A DNA stretch of 43,778 nt from Desulfobacteraceae bacterium (GTDB lineage: Bacteria > Desulfobacterota > Desulfobacteria > Desulfobacterales > RPRI01), in NCBI GenBank assembly GCA_003818505.1, contig RPRI01000030.1, forward strand, positions 1 to 43,778. Reading direction: 5' to 3'. The position numbers and the translations under genes were made by a program. Under the pieces are notes generated by a model that searched no databases, was not told where the DNA came from, and worked only from the letters and a program-made list of their open reading frames with translations. Of the stretch, positions 42,667 to 43,778 are shown one piece after another; position 1 is the stretch's first letter, and every line of letters begins with the position of its first letter.

Positions 42667-43272
42667 ATGAAACAATGGAAATGCACCGTCTGCGGATATG
42701 TTCACACAGGCCCCGAAGCCCCGGATAAATGCCCGGTCTGCGGCGCCGACAAATCAATGTTTGTTGAAGTAACCGCTTCGGATGCTGTTCCGGAACAAGC
42801 TCCTGTAACCGGGGCAAAGGAGGTTTCTGCAAGATTGCCTGCAAGTTCAGTTATCACCAGGCTTATTAACAAATTGCATGCTCATCCCATAACAGTGCAC
42901 ATACCAAACGGGGTCATCCCCGTAACCGTACTCTTTCTTGCTGTTGCTATTCTTTATAAATCCGACAGTTTTGCGGCAGCTTCATTTTATAATCTGACTG
43001 TTGTCCTTTTAGCCATGCCTGTTGTGCTTTTTACAGGCTATGTTGAATGGAACACAAAATATCAGGGCTCTTTGAGCTTGTTTTTTATAACCAAAATATC
43101 ATGTGGGATTGTAGTGTTTATATCAGCCGTTGTTTTATTTGCCTGGCGGGCAATGGATTCAAATGTTACAACAGGTCCTGACAGATATCTGTTTTTTCTT
43201 CTTCATCTCATAATGCTTGCTGCGGCAGCAATCGCCGGACATCTTGGCGCAAAGCTTGTTTTTAAGGACTGA
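42667..43272 (+). CDS. Rubredoxin-like domain fused to a four-helix membrane domain
   Basis: About 201 aa starting at ATG 42667. Residues 1-~36 hold a rubredoxin-like iron site with CTVCGY and CPVCGA, 15 residues apart, as in the rubrerythrin C-terminal domain. A short linker leads to four hydrophobic segments (about 78-95, 102-123, 135-158, 172-195) with His and Glu residues at the ends ([17 protein letters not shown]), like DUF2231/cytochrome-b-like small membrane proteins. It is 26 bases after gcdA, so co-transcribed. A possible electron relay between a soluble donor and the quinone pool; function unproven. A GTG at 42643 would add eight residues. Confidence 0.75.
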   Translation: MKQWKCTVCGYVHTGPEAPDKCPVCGADKSMFVEVTASDAVPEQAPVTGAKEVSARLPASSVITRLINKLHAHPITVHIPNGVIPVTVLFLAVAILYKSDSFAAASFYNLTVVLLAMPVVLFTGYVEWNTKYQGSLSLFFITKISCGIVVFISAVVLFAWRAMDSNVTTGPDRYLFFLLHLIMLAAAAIAGHLGAKLVFKD

Positions 43273-43307
43273 TTGCAGCGTGGAGATTCAATCTTAATAG
43301 GGAGCTT

Positions 43308-43658
43308 ATGAAAATTATACAATATACCGAAGTCAATCCGGTTATTTTTGACAGCGGCATGGCTAAAGGAATAGCGGCAAGGGTTGTTATCGGCAAAAAT
43401 GACGGGGCGGATAATTTTTGCATGAGGATTTTTGAAGTATCGGCTTCAGGCTGTTCGCCGCGCCATTCGCATGAGTGGGAACATGAAATATTTATTCATT
43501 CAGGAACCGGTGAAGTTTATAATAACGGCAAATGGACTCCTGTAAAAGCCGGAAGCATTGTGTTTATACCCGGGAATGAAGAGCATCAGATAAGAAACGC
43601 AGGCAGCGAGTTACTGGTTTTTGCATGTCTTATTCCGTCAAACGCTCCTGAATTATAA
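43308..43658 (+). CDS. Small cupin-domain protein
   Basis: A 116-aa beta-barrel protein. The cupin motif 1 is visible as SPRHSHEWEHEIFIHSGTG (metal-binding HSH and Glu) and motif 2 as PGNEEHQIRNAG. AGGGAG lies before the ATG. It ends the gcdA unit, 35 bases after the rubredoxin-membrane gene. Substrate and role unknown; many such proteins bind metals or act as isomerases or sensors. Confidence 0.85.
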   Translation: MKIIQYTEVNPVIFDSGMAKGIAARVVIGKNDGADNFCMRIFEVSASGCSPRHSHEWEHEIFIHSGTGEVYNNGKWTPVKAGSIVFIPGNEEHQIRNAGSELLVFACLIPSNAPEL

Positions 43659-43669
43659 TTGACCTCGGA

Positions 43670-43778
43670 TGTCAATAGTGGACACCAAATCTTTCATGCT
43701 GCCAACCGGTCTGCATAGAATCTTTGTTCATATGCCACAGGTGACAGATACCCCAGTCTTTTCTGCTTTCGTTGCCTG
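43670..43778 (-). mobile_element. One end of an IS3-family element (continues beyond window)
   Basis: The element starts with TGTCAATAGTGGACACC (43670-43686), a probable terminal repeat, and encodes the transposase C terminus on the minus strand. It begins 12 bases after the cupin gene. The rest lies outside the window. Confidence 0.75.
43694..43777 (-). CDS. IS3-family transposase OrfB, C-terminal end (partial)
   Basis: The last 27 residues are in frame from the window edge: RRLGYLSP-like text (QKRLGYLSPVAYEQRFYAD) before a TGA at 43696-43694. This is the typical C terminus of the IS3 integrase-type transposase. The 5' part is outside the window. Confidence 0.8.
   Translation of the reverse strand, partial: RQRKQKRLGYLSPVAYEQRFYADRLAA

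Noticed and set aside
1-43778. CRISPR array, tRNA or rRNA genes
   Set aside because: No regularly spaced direct repeats with spacers and no cloverleaf or rRNA-like stretches were seen when reading the intergenic regions by eye. The four hairpin repeats are far apart and are not a CRISPR.

Overview
The window looks like a chromosomal segment of a mesophilic, strictly anaerobic sulfate-reducing bacterium of the Desulfobacterota (Desulfobacterales-like). The main evidence is a complete dsrMKJOP membrane redox operon preceded by an RsbRD-type gene. It is supported by a glutaryl-CoA dehydrogenase / glutaconyl-CoA decarboxylase pair like that of Desulfococcus multivorans, a ferredoxin-dependent 2-oxoacid oxidoreductase, and a cofactor-less group-4-hydrogenase-like complex. 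Genus-level assignment is inference; no database search was possible.

Layout. 1-502: the 3' end of an APC amino-acid permease. 499-3475 (minus): folate genes, a PabB-PabC fusion and PabA. 3490-9395 (minus): dsrMKJOP with an upstream RsbRD-like gene, a strong sigma70-type promoter (TTGACA-N17-TATAGA) and a terminator hairpin just before pabA. 9650-12322 (plus): aconitase A. 12393-17416 (plus): a compact, unfamiliar operon of two single-domain response regulators, a CBS protein, a DASS/SLC13 anion transporter, a second CBS protein and a left-handed beta-helix protein. 17609-24966 (minus): a six-gene Hyf-like (complex-I-related) membrane complex whose large subunit lacks the NiFe-binding cysteines. 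25292-28764: MFS exporter, DnaJ, QueD and, on the minus strand, PyrE. 29141-36284 (plus): an envelope/division block, tolC-ftsE-ftsX-envC-ctpA-yibQ. 36494-43658 (plus): a catabolic block with a 2-oxoacid:ferredoxin oxidoreductase (alpha and fused beta-gamma), glutaryl-CoA dehydrogenase, a carboxymuconolactone-decarboxylase-family protein, glutaconyl-CoA decarboxylase alpha subunit, a rubredoxin-membrane fusion and a cupin. 43670-43778: one end of an IS3-family element running off the window.

How the genes fit together. The dsr complex links the quinone pool to cytoplasmic sulfite reduction. The Hyf-like complex could couple an unknown cytoplasmic redox reaction to ion pumping. The 3' catabolic block would deliver reduced ferredoxin and convert glutaryl-CoA to crotonyl-CoA via glutaconyl-CoA, probably with an ion-pumping decarboxylase whose other subunits are outside the window. 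The DASS transporter could import sulfate or a dicarboxylate.

Non-coding signals of note: an ~88-bp dispersed repeat with an imperfect hairpin (three full copies and one diverged copy, all between plus-strand genes from 27.7 to 40.9 kb), a 16-bp palindrome in the pyrE promoter region, a strong bulged hairpin in the tolC leader, and an unusual 252-bp gap with a terminator-like hairpin between ftsE and ftsX. The best candidates for undescribed biology are the two-regulator/two-CBS/DASS/beta-helix operon, the cofactor-less Hyf-like complex and the rubredoxin-membrane protein next to gcdA.
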